From Alkalicella caledoniensis (lineage in GTDB: Bacteria > Bacillota > Proteinivoracia > Proteinivoracales > Proteinivoracaceae): a stretch of DNA of 64,000 bases. The notes beneath the pieces were generated by a model. That model was not told where the DNA came from. It saw only the letters and a list, made by a program, of their open reading frames with translations, and ran no database searches. The DNA is taken from contig NZ_CP058559.1 of assembly GCF_014467015.1 (NCBI RefSeq), positions 3,100,001 through 3,164,000 of the forward strand, read 5' to 3'. Positions 27,945 to 36,058 of this stretch are shown one piece after another (position 1 is the stretch's first letter; every line of letters starts with the position of its first letter). The position numbers and the translations under genes were made by a program.

Positions 27945-27974
27945 ATTTTTTATGCATTTATCCTATAAACACTG
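27945..27974. repeat. Left 30-bp direct repeat bounding the IS1202-like element
   Basis: Begins ATTTTTTATGCATTT and ends CCTATAAACACTG. An identical copy is at 29779-29808. I interpret it as the target duplication. Confidence 0.85.
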
Positions 27975-28013
27975 TCAACCATTTTTGAAAATGTCCTAAA
28001 AAAGTCTTAACAT

Positions 28014-28034
28014 AAGCACCAGATTTCTGGTGCT
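28014..28034. terminator. Hairpin near the left end of the IS1202-like element
   Basis: AGCACCAG, loop attt, CTGGTGCT. It may shield the element from flanking transcription, or take part in end recognition. Confidence 0.4.
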
Positions 28035-28197
28035 AAATTCTAAAAACACTTTTCAGAATAGTTATGCTATTAACTTTTAATACTGCGACAATCTGTTGTT
28101 GTTCATGGCTTTCACAAAAGACAGTTGTAGCCGATGCTTCAGCTTCGGCTGACATTCAAAATGAACAGTATGATGGTAGGACTTTGTACTCGCCGTA

Positions 28198-28240
28198 AAA
28201 CAAAAAGGCAGTGCCTAGAATGCACCTTGTTTTTGCGTAA
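28198..28240 (-). terminator. Probable terminator of the IS1202-like transposase gene
   Basis: Read on the minus strand: AAAAACAAGGTGC, loop, GCACTGCCTTTTTGTTTT, about 40 bp after the transposase stop. Between this hairpin and 28100 lies TTGTAGCCGATGCTTCAGCTTCGGC, which resembles the GC-rich dispersed repeats seen elsewhere in the window. Confidence 0.5.
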
Positions 28241-28273
28241 CTTTAATAAACCTAGTGATTTCTAAGATTCTTG

Positions 28274-29683
28274 CTAAGCTATGTTGTTCCTATGTAATTG
28301 CTTTTTTAAATATCTTTCAAATGATGCCTGTTTCCATGGGTGACTCATTGGAGGAATATATTTTTTCTTAGGTTTCTCAGGAAGAGTTGCTAGATCAAAT
28401 GCTTTTGAAGAGGGTTTATGATGTGGTAGCAACTCAAGCAAATAAACCTGTTCACCAATACAGCAGTAAATGTCCCCATCAAAGGCTTTAATGACCATAG
28501 CTGTAGTACCCTTACGGTAATGCACTGCAACTCCATAAGCATTAACAGGCAGATAATACTCATTATGATATTTAATACAACTCCCATTATCAATTTTTCT
28601 AGAAGAAATTACCGCCAGTGTTAGATTGATTTTATCATTATCTGGTTGCGTTTCGAACACAGATTTGATACTATCAATAGGTAAAGCGAATCGCTTGTTG
28701 AATTTTTTTATGTAGGAGTAAAGGAATTTGTTTGCCTCCTCAATTGAGGAGACACCTCTCAAGCGTAGCTCTACGACTAGGCGGGATTGAAGAGTGCCAA
28801 ATACTCTTTCAACCCGCCCTTTTGCTTGTGGAACGCTAGATGTCTGAATGTCGATTCCTAACTGCTTACATGCATATCCGAACTGAGTAAATGTATCTTT
28901 TTCAACTGAAGCTTCTTTTTTCTTTTCGTATTTTCTTTTATACTCAAATACAGTGCGATTATCTGTAAAAAACTGATAAGGGATTCCATAGTTAGTTAGG
29001 ACCTGATTAAGAACATTGTAGTAGCCTTTTAACGTTTCCTGCTCATCAAAGTAAGCGCCTAACATTTGCCCTGTGGCATCATCGATTGCTACATGAAGGT
29101 GTGTTTTTATGCCACCAAACCACTCATGCATGGAAGCGTCCATTTGGAGCATTTCTCCAAAGTAAGCACACCTAGGACGCCTAGGATGAGAGTCCTCTAT
29201 ATCTAAAATGGAGCTTTGAATGACAGCTGCCTTCTTCATAGATTTAGTTTTAGCTTGAAGATCCTTTAGTTCTTTCTTCAATGCTTTCCTAGAAGATCGT
29301 GTTGCCATTGGCGAAAGGATGAACTCTTTCCTAAGAATAGAAGTAATGGTACCGACAGATACTTTGATGTCTTCCATCTCATTAAGAAGCTCTGAAAAAT
29401 GGGTTAGATTACAATCATAATACTTAGTGCGGTATAAGTCTAAGATTAACTTCTTGGTATCTTCAGATAAGGTTATTGAAGGTTGCCTACCACGGTTTCC
29501 ATGAATGAAAAAAGCTTTACCTTTTTCTTTATACCCTTTGATTAGCCTACTGATATGCCTAGGTGTACACCCGATTTTAAGGGCTGCAGTTTTCTTGTTG
29601 CCATTAGTTTCTACCAACTTTTTAATTATTTCATATTTCTGATTCTCATCCATAGTTAATATCACCTTTCTCATCTTGTCCAC
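28274..29683 (-). CDS. IS1202-like transposase (HTH plus rve DDE domain)
   Basis: 469 residues. The N-terminus holds a helix-turn-helix (GNKKTAALKIGCTPRHISRLI) and a second winged-helix region. The DDE core shows Asp in EMLQMDASMHEWFG, Asp in YQFFTDNRTVFEY and Glu in QAKGRVERVFGTLQSRLV, followed by a C-terminal beta domain. This is the integrase-catalytic ISNCY/IS1202 type. GAGGTGG precedes the ATG. The frame is intact, so the copy may be active. Confidence 0.9.
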   Translation of the reverse strand: MDKMRKVILTMDENQKYEIIKKLVETNGNKKTAALKIGCTPRHISRLIKGYKEKGKAFFIHGNRGRQPSITLSEDTKKLILDLYRTKYYDCNLTHFSELLNEMEDIKVSVGTITSILRKEFILSPMATRSSRKALKKELKDLQAKTKSMKKAAVIQSSILDIEDSHPRRPRCAYFGEMLQMDASMHEWFGGIKTHLHVAIDDATGQMLGAYFDEQETLKGYYNVLNQVLTNYGIPYQFFTDNRTVFEYKRKYEKKKEASVEKDTFTQFGYACKQLGIDIQTSSVPQAKGRVERVFGTLQSRLVVELRLRGVSSIEEANKFLYSYIKKFNKRFALPIDSIKSVFETQPDNDKINLTLAVISSRKIDNGSCIKYHNEYYLPVNAYGVAVHYRKGTTAMVIKAFDGDIYCCIGEQVYLLELLPHHKPSSKAFDLATLPEKPKKKYIPPMSHPWKQASFERYLKKQLHRNNIA

Positions 29684-29778
29684 CTCATTTTTATAGTCAT
29701 GAGGGTATTATAATATATGAATCACTTTTAGGACATAATCTTTTGTGGTATAACTAGACATTATCATATATGAATCAT

Positions 29779-29808
29779 ATTTTTTATGCATTTATCCTAT
29801 AAACACTG
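29779..29808. repeat. Right 30-bp direct repeat bounding the IS1202-like element
   Basis: Identical to 27945-27974. Its last bases (ACTG) overlap the -35 region of the promoter assigned to the DEAD-box helicase gene. Confidence 0.85.
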
Positions 29809-29834
29809 GACAAACTTGGAAAGTATGGTATAAT
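29807..29834 (+). promoter_or_regulatory. Likely sigma-A promoter of the DEAD-box helicase gene
   Basis: TGGACA at 29807-29812, 16-bp spacer, TATAAT at 29829-29834. The start codon is about 120 bp downstream, leaving a long AT-rich leader, as is frequent for cold-responsive RNA helicase genes. The element's right direct repeat ends inside the -35 box, so the core promoter survived the insertion. Confidence 0.5.
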
Positions 29835-29958
29835 TAGATGTTTGAAAGGCTATTGAAGTTAAATTATTTGTAAATAGATTATTTTAGTGACTAAATTAAT
29901 TTGTTTTAGGATAAATTAATTTTAAAATGGAATATATTTTTAGAAGGAGTTTTGCAAA

Positions 29959-31458
29959 TTGAAAACATTTAATGATTTTGAGTTAAAAGGTAGTATTTTA
30001 AGAGCTATACAAGAAATGGGGTTTGAAGAGCCCACACCCATTCAAGGAGAAGCTATACCCGTTGTTCTAGAAGGAAGGGACTTAATAGGACTTGCCCAAA
30101 CAGGAACTGGTAAAACAGCAGCCTTTGGTTTGCCTATGTTAAACAGCTTTGATCCAAATTCAGGATTTATTCAAGGTCTTATTCTTTGCCCTACAAGGGA
30201 ACTTGCAATCCAAGTTGCTGAAGAGCTTGGCAAGCTTGGGAAATTCACTGGGAACAAAATACTTCCTATTTACGGAGGGCAAGACATTGGAAGGCAGATT
30301 AGAGCATTAAAGCAAAGGCCATCCATTGTAGTAGGTACACCTGGAAGGGTAATTGACCATATAAATAGAAAGACCTTGAGAATAGACCAATTAAAAATGG
30401 CTGTTCTTGATGAAGCAGATGAAATGCTAGACATGGGCTTTTTAGAGGATATTGAGACAATCCTAAGTGAAACCCCACTGGAGAAACAAACACTTTTATT
30501 CTCCGCAACAATGCCTAAACCTATTGAAAAACTTGCTGATAAGTTTTTACAAAACCCCCATAGAATTTCTGTGGTTCCAAAACAGACAACAGCTCCACAG
30601 ATTGCACAATACTATATTGAATTAAACGAACACCAAAAATTTGATGCTTTATGTAGATTGTTGGATATCGAAGGCTCTACTTCAGCCATTATTTTTGGTA
30701 GAACAAAAAGACGTGTTGATCAACTGGCTGATGCTCTAAATAAAAGAGGTTACCAGGCAGAAGGGCTACATGGTGACTTAAGTCAGGCACAAAGAGATAC
30801 AGTAATGAGAAAATTTAGAAGCAATCAAGTAGAATTATTAGTTGCAACAGACGTGGCTGCCAGGGGACTTGATGTTTCAGGTGTAACCCATGTATTTAAC
30901 TTTGACCTGCCACAAAATTCAGATAGTTATGTACACAGAATTGGGCGTACAGGAAGGGCAGGAAACATTGGAAAGGCATACACATTTGCAACTTTCAGAG
31001 AAATGGGCCACCTACGCTACATTGAATCAACTGTAAAAACTAAAATTCAAAAATTACCTATACCTACATCAACGCAAGCTATTGAAGGCAAGCAACGAAT
31101 CGCAGTAGACAAAATTGTTAGTCTGATAAATGATGTTGATTTGACTGAGTACACAGGTACAGCTAAATCACTTATTGAAGAGTATGATGCTGTAAATCTA
31201 GTAGCAGCTACTATAAAACTTTTATCAAGAGAAACAGTAGAAACTGAGATTAACCTTACTCCTGAACCTCCAGTTCATAGCAAAAAGAACCAAGGATCTG
31301 GACAGAAGAAAAGTGGCTACGGCAAAGGTAGAGACAACAGAGATAACAGGGATAGATATAGAGGACAAAGAAGAGAAGGCGCTAAAAGTAGTAAAGATAG
31401 TGGCGGATATAAGGGTAAGAAGGATAACAGAGACTATAGAGGACCTAAAAAGAAATAA
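29959..31458 (+). CDS. DEAD-box ATP-dependent RNA helicase (CshA/DeaD-like)
   Basis: 499 residues from a TTG start, 8-9 bases after AGAAGGAG. All core motifs are present: Q motif (GFEEPTPIQGEAIP), I (AQTGTGKT), Ia (PTRELAIQ), Ib (GTPGRVIDH), II (DEADEMLDMGF), III (SAT), V (ATDVAARGLDVSGV) and VI (HRIGRTGRAG). The last 70 residues are a basic, glycine- and arginine-rich disordered tail suited to RNA binding. The role is probably in ribosome assembly or mRNA turnover. It has its own promoter and terminator. Confidence 0.95.
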   Translation: MKTFNDFELKGSILRAIQEMGFEEPTPIQGEAIPVVLEGRDLIGLAQTGTGKTAAFGLPMLNSFDPNSGFIQGLILCPTRELAIQVAEELGKLGKFTGNKILPIYGGQDIGRQIRALKQRPSIVVGTPGRVIDHINRKTLRIDQLKMAVLDEADEMLDMGFLEDIETILSETPLEKQTLLFSATMPKPIEKLADKFLQNPHRISVVPKQTTAPQIAQYYIELNEHQKFDALCRLLDIEGSTSAIIFGRTKRRVDQLADALNKRGYQAEGLHGDLSQAQRDTVMRKFRSNQVELLVATDVAARGLDVSGVTHVFNFDLPQNSDSYVHRIGRTGRAGNIGKAYTFATFREMGHLRYIESTVKTKIQKLPIPTSTQAIEGKQRIAVDKIVSLINDVDLTEYTGTAKSLIEEYDAVNLVAATIKLLSRETVETEINLTPEPPVHSKKNQGSGQKKSGYGKGRDNRDNRDRYRGQRREGAKSSKDSGGYKGKKDNRDYRGPKKK

Positions 31459-31460
31459 AA

Positions 31461-31500
31461 TAAAAACACGAGGAATTATTTCCTTGTGTTTTTATTTTTT
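31461..31500 (+). terminator. Terminator after the DEAD-box helicase gene
   Basis: TAAAAACACGAGGAA, loop ttat, TTCCTTGTGTTTTTA, then a T-rich run. Confidence 0.9.
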
Positions 31501-31614
31501 TTATAGAGGAATTTTCCTTTTTTTAACGAATATTAAATTAAGGTTTATTTAAACATTGCTAGGATAAAAATAAATATTATAGCTAATTGTAAAAAAGTAA
31601 GGGGAGAAAAATAT

Positions 31615-32028
31615 ATGAGATATGAAAAATCATGTGGTGCTGTTGTATTTCGTAGAGAAGATAAAAAAGTCAAAATTTTGCTACTGAAACATATAAACGG
31701 TGGACACTGGGGGCTTCCTAAAGGTCATGTTGAAGAAGGTGAAACAGAGCAAGAAACAGCTGTAAGGGAAATTCTCGAGGAAACAGGACTTAAAGTTTGT
31801 GCTCTTTACGATGAATTTAGATATGAGATGGAATATTCCCCCGTGGAAGGGATTATGAAAAAGGTTGTATATTTTGTTGCTGAAGTACAGGAAAGTCAAT
31901 TTAACCATCAAGTTGAAGAAGTTGAACAATGTATTTGGGTAAACGGTGACGAAGCATTAGGTCAAGTAACTTACGACAACACCAAAAAATTACTTTCAAA
32001 AGCATTAGATTTTATAGAGAAGCTATAA
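31615..32028 (+). CDS. Nudix hydrolase (diadenosine tetraphosphatase-like)
   Basis: 137 residues. The complete Nudix box runs over GHVEEGETEQETAVREILEETGL (G-x5-E-x7-REUxEExGU), near residues 38-60. The short size and the start CGAVVFRREDKKVKILLLKH resemble bis(5'-nucleosyl)-tetraphosphatase-type Nudix enzymes that cleave Ap4A, but substrate prediction within this superfamily is uncertain. GGGGAG precedes the ATG; a terminator follows. Confidence 0.88.
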   Translation: MRYEKSCGAVVFRREDKKVKILLLKHINGGHWGLPKGHVEEGETEQETAVREILEETGLKVCALYDEFRYEMEYSPVEGIMKKVVYFVAEVQESQFNHQVEEVEQCIWVNGDEALGQVTYDNTKKLLSKALDFIEKL

Positions 32029-32032
32029 CCCG

Positions 32033-32066
32033 AAGAGAGAAAAAGTGAAAATTTTCTCTCTTGTTT
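32033..32066 (+). terminator. Terminator after the Nudix gene
   Basis: AAGAGAGAAAA pairs with TTTTCTCTCTT, followed by GTTTATTTTT. Confidence 0.8.
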
Positions 32067-32220
32067 ATTTTTAATTACAAACTTCTTATTTTAATATTCT
32101 AAAATGTAATATATTTGTTACTTACAAATGTTGACAAAAATTGACATGATGATAAAATAGCAGAGGGAAAAGGATAAGTTATTTTTTTCTTAATCAAATT
32201 GATCTTTGGGAGGAAGGAAA

Positions 32221-33792
32221 TTGAGGAAGAGGAACAAGGGGATTCTTATTTTTTACATTTCTATAGTTATAATAATTATAATGCTTGCACTGCCGTTGGT
32301 TTTTCCGCAAATGCGATCTAACCTTACTTCAACAGACAAGGCTTATTTAAAGAACCTAGGAACAATAGTTGCTGTTGGAGACGAGGCTTATCCTCCCTTT
32401 GGTTTTGTGGAAAATGGACAACCTGAAGGGTATGAAAAAGACTTAGTGGAAGCTTTTTCAGAAGTGTTGGGTATTGAGATTGTTTATAAGCCAACCCTGT
32501 GGGTAGAAGCACAGGAAACTTTGCTAAAGGGTGATGCCCATATACTTACTGGAATGAGGATAACTGCAGATCGCAAAGAAGAATATGATTTTACAGACCC
32601 TTACTTATTGACTTCTTTCTCCATAATAACCCCCCATGATATAAGTGGTATAGAAGGATTAGAAGGAAAAAGAGTTGTTGTGCAAGAAGGTTCAAATACA
32701 GTTAGAGTTTTAGATGATGTAAATACAAATATAATAACTGTTCCATCACCTTTAGTTGCCTTGGATTACTTAAATAAAGGTTTGGCAGATGCGTGGATAG
32801 AGAACCACCAGGTTGCAACTTATTATCTCAATAAATCTACAGAAGCTACTTTTACCATCCGAGATAACAACAACCCAGATTCTACATTCTATAGGGTAAT
32901 CTCCCTTCAAAATACTTCTGGTGATTATGCTATAGCTGTGAATAAGGATTATATACGCCTCACAAGAATTTTAAATAAAGCCCTTTTACAACTTAGAAAT
33001 GAAGGTAAATTAGATTCTTTAGATTTAAAGTGGTTTGGTCTGACCATGGCTAGGGACACTGGAAATAGTAAGATGTGGCTAAGCATTTTGCTCTTATCCT
33101 TTGTTTCTTTAACAATAGGATGTCTTTTGTTCAGTTATAATGAGATACTTCGTTATAATGTAAACCAAAAAACAAAAGAGCTAAAAGATCAGAATGACAA
33201 GCTTACCAACTTTACTTTAAATACCGCCCAGGCATTTGGAAAAGCCATTGAATTTAAGGATATATATACAGGTGGTCATAGTCAGAGAGTTGCTGAAATA
33301 AGTAATGTAATTGGAGATAAAATCGGGTTGGACAAGGATATATTATTTCAACTTTATTTAGGTGCTTTAATCCATGATGTGGGGAAGGTAGGTATCCCAG
33401 ATGAAATTTTAAAAAAACCAGGAAAGCTCACGGATGAAGAGTATTCGATGATAAAAGAGCATCCAAAGATAGGTGACAATATTCTAAGTCATTTGGAGGA
33501 TTATCAGTATATAAGGCAGATTGTTCTATACCATCATGAAAGATATGACGGAAAAAAAGATGGGAATTTCGCAGCTTATCCTGGTAAATTGAAGGGGGAG
33601 GCCATTCCCCTAGCTGCAAGAATTGTTTCAATAGCAGATTCATATGATGCAATGACCTCTGATAGGCCATATCGAAAAGCCCTTGATAAAGAAGAGGCAA
33701 AGAGGAGAATTTTATCTGATTCTGGAAAGCAGTTTGATCCTTATTTAGTAAGTGTATTTATGAAAATATTAGATCAACATAAGGATATTTAA
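32221..33792 (+). CDS. Periplasmic solute-binding domain fused to an HD-GYP phosphodiesterase
   Basis: 523 residues. A membrane anchor (about 9-30) leads into an extracytoplasmic SBP_bac_3 domain (GTIVAVGDEAYPPFGFVENG, TGMRITADRKEEYDFTDPY), a second membrane helix (about 283-305), a short coiled coil and a cytoplasmic HD-GYP domain. Catalytic residues are present: HDVGKVGIPDEI, EHP, HHERYDG, and ARIVSIADSYDAMTSDRPYR. The protein should degrade cyclic di-GMP in response to an extracellular amino acid-like ligand. TTG 32221 is chosen because GGAGGAAGG lies just before it; TTG 32206 precedes that site. Confidence 0.92.
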   Translation: MRKRNKGILIFYISIVIIIIMLALPLVFPQMRSNLTSTDKAYLKNLGTIVAVGDEAYPPFGFVENGQPEGYEKDLVEAFSEVLGIEIVYKPTLWVEAQETLLKGDAHILTGMRITADRKEEYDFTDPYLLTSFSIITPHDISGIEGLEGKRVVVQEGSNTVRVLDDVNTNIITVPSPLVALDYLNKGLADAWIENHQVATYYLNKSTEATFTIRDNNNPDSTFYRVISLQNTSGDYAIAVNKDYIRLTRILNKALLQLRNEGKLDSLDLKWFGLTMARDTGNSKMWLSILLLSFVSLTIGCLLFSYNEILRYNVNQKTKELKDQNDKLTNFTLNTAQAFGKAIEFKDIYTGGHSQRVAEISNVIGDKIGLDKDILFQLYLGALIHDVGKVGIPDEILKKPGKLTDEEYSMIKEHPKIGDNILSHLEDYQYIRQIVLYHHERYDGKKDGNFAAYPGKLKGEAIPLAARIVSIADSYDAMTSDRPYRKALDKEEAKRRILSDSGKQFDPYLVSVFMKILDQHKDI

Positions 33793-33855
33793 GAAAAACT
33801 TGACAAAAATCCCCAAAATGATAAAATATTAGAGCAAATATATAAATTAGACTTT

Positions 33856-33889
33856 AAGAAGAATTAAGTACTTTTAATTCTTCTTTTTT
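33856..33889 (+). terminator. Terminator after the HD-GYP gene
   Basis: AAGAAGAATTAA, loop gtactt, TTAATTCTTCTT, then TTTT. Confidence 0.85.
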
Positions 33890-33931
33890 GTTTGAGAAAG
33901 AATAGTACCTGCATTTCAAAGGAGAGATTAA

Positions 33932-34522
33932 ATGATAACTATAAATAAAAAGCTTTTTTTAGGTATCCTATTATCCTTAGTTGTTTTTGTATCTTCATCA
34001 GTAAGTTACATAACAGCCATGGGTTGGAGGCCAAATTTTAGTCCAAAAATAGAAATGAAAGTAGATTTTTCAGATGTGGAAATTGACCCTAGAACACTAG
34101 AGACTTTTTTTGCTTTAGAGCATGATTACCAAAAGGAACCACTGGTAAATGGTCTTTCAATTGCAGAAATAGCTCTACTTGAAAAAATCGTTATGGCAGA
34201 GGCAAAGGGGGAGCCACTATTAGGACAAATTGCAGTGGTGAATGTTATTTTAAACCGGGTTAAATCCCCTTGGTATCCAGACAATGTGAGGGAGGTTGTA
34301 TATCAAGAAGGTCAGTTTAACCCAACATGGGACGGTTCTTTACAAAGGGTTAAAGGCATCGATTCATCTGTGAAAAAAGCAGTACACCAAGCAGTTAATG
34401 GGTACCAAGCTGTACCAGGAAATACTTTATTTTTCTTAAACGAAGAAATAGCAACAGACTTTACCATTCCTAATACAAGGACTTTTCATGGAAAAATAGG
34501 AAATCATAGCTTTTATAGATAG
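33932..34522 (+). CDS. SleB/CwlJ-type cell wall hydrolase
   Basis: 196 residues. An N-terminal hydrophobic segment (about 7-28) is a signal peptide or anchor. The C-terminal Hydrolase_2 domain carries the catalytic-type glutamate in KIVMAEAKGEPLLGQIAVVNVILNRV, and ends with GNTLFFLNEE and THGKIGNHSFYR-like residues (TFHGKIGNHSFYR). The family includes spore cortex lytic enzymes SleB and CwlJ, but the absence of a peptidoglycan-binding domain and of spore genes nearby leaves a vegetative role possible. AGGAGAG precedes the ATG. Confidence 0.88.
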   Translation: MITINKKLFLGILLSLVVFVSSSVSYITAMGWRPNFSPKIEMKVDFSDVEIDPRTLETFFALEHDYQKEPLVNGLSIAEIALLEKIVMAEAKGEPLLGQIAVVNVILNRVKSPWYPDNVREVVYQEGQFNPTWDGSLQRVKGIDSSVKKAVHQAVNGYQAVPGNTLFFLNEEIATDFTIPNTRTFHGKIGNHSFYR

Positions 34523-34623
34523 ACTAGGAAAACCTTATTTCAAATTTTCAATCATTTTATTGAAAAAGTAAATTATTATTGTTATGATAAAAGAAAGAGT
34601 ATAACAGTAGGGGGGAGATTTTA

Positions 34624-34860
34624 TTGGGTTTTTGGATGTGGTTTGTTAGAGCGTTATTTCTATTTACTATTGCCCAAGGGTTTTATTCACTTAAGTATCC
34701 TGGGAGAATAAGATATTTATTTCTTAGGATGTTCAGGGATGTGGATGAGTCGGTGGTGTCTGAAGAACAGAGGTTTTATTATTGGATTTATAGTTTTTTT
34801 GCAATAGCTGCTGGTTCAATACTCCTTTACTTTACTTTTGTACTAGACGCAGTACATTAG
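34624..34860 (+). CDS. Small membrane protein, 78 residues
   Basis: It starts at TTG, 6 bases after a GGGGGGAG site. Two hydrophobic segments (about 3-22 and 52-74) flank a basic and acidic middle (RYLFLRMFRDVDESVVSEEQRFYYW). No family is recognised. It is followed by a hairpin shared with the convergent gene. Confidence 0.6.
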   Translation: MGFWMWFVRALFLFTIAQGFYSLKYPGRIRYLFLRMFRDVDESVVSEEQRFYYWIYSFFAIAAGSILLYFTFVLDAVH

Positions 34861-34891
34861 TAATGGTTGGTAGTAGTATCATGTTATAAGA

Positions 34892-34925
34892 AAATCCTCC
34901 AGTTCGAATTTGAGCTGGAGGATTT
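34892..34925. terminator. Bidirectional terminator between convergent genes
   Basis: AAATCCTCCAG and CTGGAGGATTT, 11-bp perfect arms around a 12-nt loop. Confidence 0.75.
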
Positions 34926-34943
34926 AAATGATTTTGGAGTAAC

Positions 34944-36047
34944 TTAGCTAAATATATTTATTAAAAATACAATCAGTGCCACAAAGCCTACAACACCACC
35001 TATGGCTCCAACAACTTTCCATGGGCTTATAGGGGCTTCGCCCTCGACTCTACCTGACTGACCATTTACCATAAACTGATATAGTTTGCCTTTATAGGTA
35101 TAAGAGGATATCCAAACTGGCAGTAGTAGATGTTTAAATGTTATGTCATTGTACTGAGTTTTTATACTTAACGCCCTAACCTCATCTGCAGCAATTTGGT
35201 TGGTAACCCCTGACCTGATGGAAGAGTCAATTTCCTCCCTAGCTGCACTCCAACCTTCCTTAAGACCAATACTGTACTTTTCAGTTATGAAGCCTGATAA
35301 AAACTCTGGTTTATAGTGTACTAACTCCTTTAGGTTAAAAGGCTGTACCTTGTTAATTATTTTATGATTTACATGGGAAGAACCATTTATTAGTACATCA
35401 TCAAAAAAACTACTGTAGTTACCGCTGGTATGCCTCCAGCGAGTCTTTCGAACCTGTCGAGTGACCTGTTGTTGCTTGCCATCTCTAGTAACCCAGTGGG
35501 TCTCTGTTACATAGTAATAGGTTCCTGCCTGGGCTGTGTAGCTAGAGAACGTTTGTGAGTCATAGGTCCAATAGGGTACATAGACCCCTTCAAGGCGGTG
35601 GGATATATATTGGTGTTTCAATGCATTAGGAGCAAAATGACGTTTTTTAATCCATTTTAAAAAGCTTTTTTCAGCGTCCTTTTTTCCAACCCTAAAAGGA
35701 ATGAGGGTTTCAGGTGCGATGCCAGAAGAGCATTTGTTATCTTGTATAATATGGGATGATCCGCAAAAGGGACAAAACTGAGAGGCTATGTTGGAGTCTA
35801 ATACTGTGTCAGCTCCACAACTATCACAGTGAATAACCTTCTTTTCTGTTCCCCAATCTGGGGTGGCATTTTCTAGGGCAGAGCGAAAGCAATGCTCTTT
35901 AATATCTTCCATTTCCTTTTCGATATCAATTTTGTTGTCACAATAAGGACAAACCATTGATTGCTCACTGGGTTTAAATTTTATATTGGCTCCACAGGAT
36001 GGACAGGGAAACCTGTCCGTAGCTGTTCTTACTGCTGTGTTTTCCAT
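34944..36047 (-). CDS. TFIIB-type zinc ribbon membrane protein (YdjG-like)
   Basis: 367 residues. Two zinc ribbons open the protein: CPSCG...CPYC (residues about 15-36) and CDSCG...CPFCG (about 75-96). A long beta-rich middle contains YVPYWTYDSQTFSSYTAQAGTYY, typical of this conserved hypothetical family, and a membrane helix sits at the C-terminus (about 342-365). B. subtilis YdjG has the same layout and is encoded with the SPFH protein YdjI. Here the YdjI-like gene lies 11 bp upstream, so the two should be cotranscribed. No enzymatic function is known. Confidence 0.82.
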   Translation of the reverse strand: MENTAVRTATDRFPCPSCGANIKFKPSEQSMVCPYCDNKIDIEKEMEDIKEHCFRSALENATPDWGTEKKVIHCDSCGADTVLDSNIASQFCPFCGSSHIIQDNKCSSGIAPETLIPFRVGKKDAEKSFLKWIKKRHFAPNALKHQYISHRLEGVYVPYWTYDSQTFSSYTAQAGTYYYVTETHWVTRDGKQQQVTRQVRKTRWRHTSGNYSSFFDDVLINGSSHVNHKIINKVQPFNLKELVHYKPEFLSGFITEKYSIGLKEGWSAAREEIDSSIRSGVTNQIAADEVRALSIKTQYNDITFKHLLLPVWISSYTYKGKLYQFMVNGQSGRVEGEAPISPWKVVGAIGGVVGFVALIVFLINIFS

Positions 36048-36058
36048 TGATTCACCCC

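Larger units (their letters stand above)
27975..29778 (-). mobile_element. IS1202-like (ISNCY-type) insertion sequence, 1804 bp
   Basis: Bounded by identical 30-bp direct repeats. Its ends form imperfect inverted repeats: inside the left edge CATTTTTGAAAATGTC, inside the right edge (read inward) CATATATGATAATGTC, 13 of 16 identical. A second ATGTCCTAAAA pair lies slightly further in. It encodes one transposase on the minus strand. IS1202 from S. pneumoniae is about 1.75 kb, has imperfect inverted repeats and makes a 27-bp target duplication, so length, gene content and long duplication all agree. Confidence 0.82.

Noticed and set aside
27945-27974. The 30-bp target repeat as a dif/XerCD site
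   Set aside because: It shows only weak resemblance to the Firmicutes dif arms; I could not align both Xer half-sites convincingly.
29726-29751. Alternative right end of the IS1202-like element at the ACCA-N9-ATGTCCTAAAA match
   Set aside because: This would leave 28 bp of unexplained sequence between the element and the 30-bp direct repeat; the outer repeat-adjacent match fits better.
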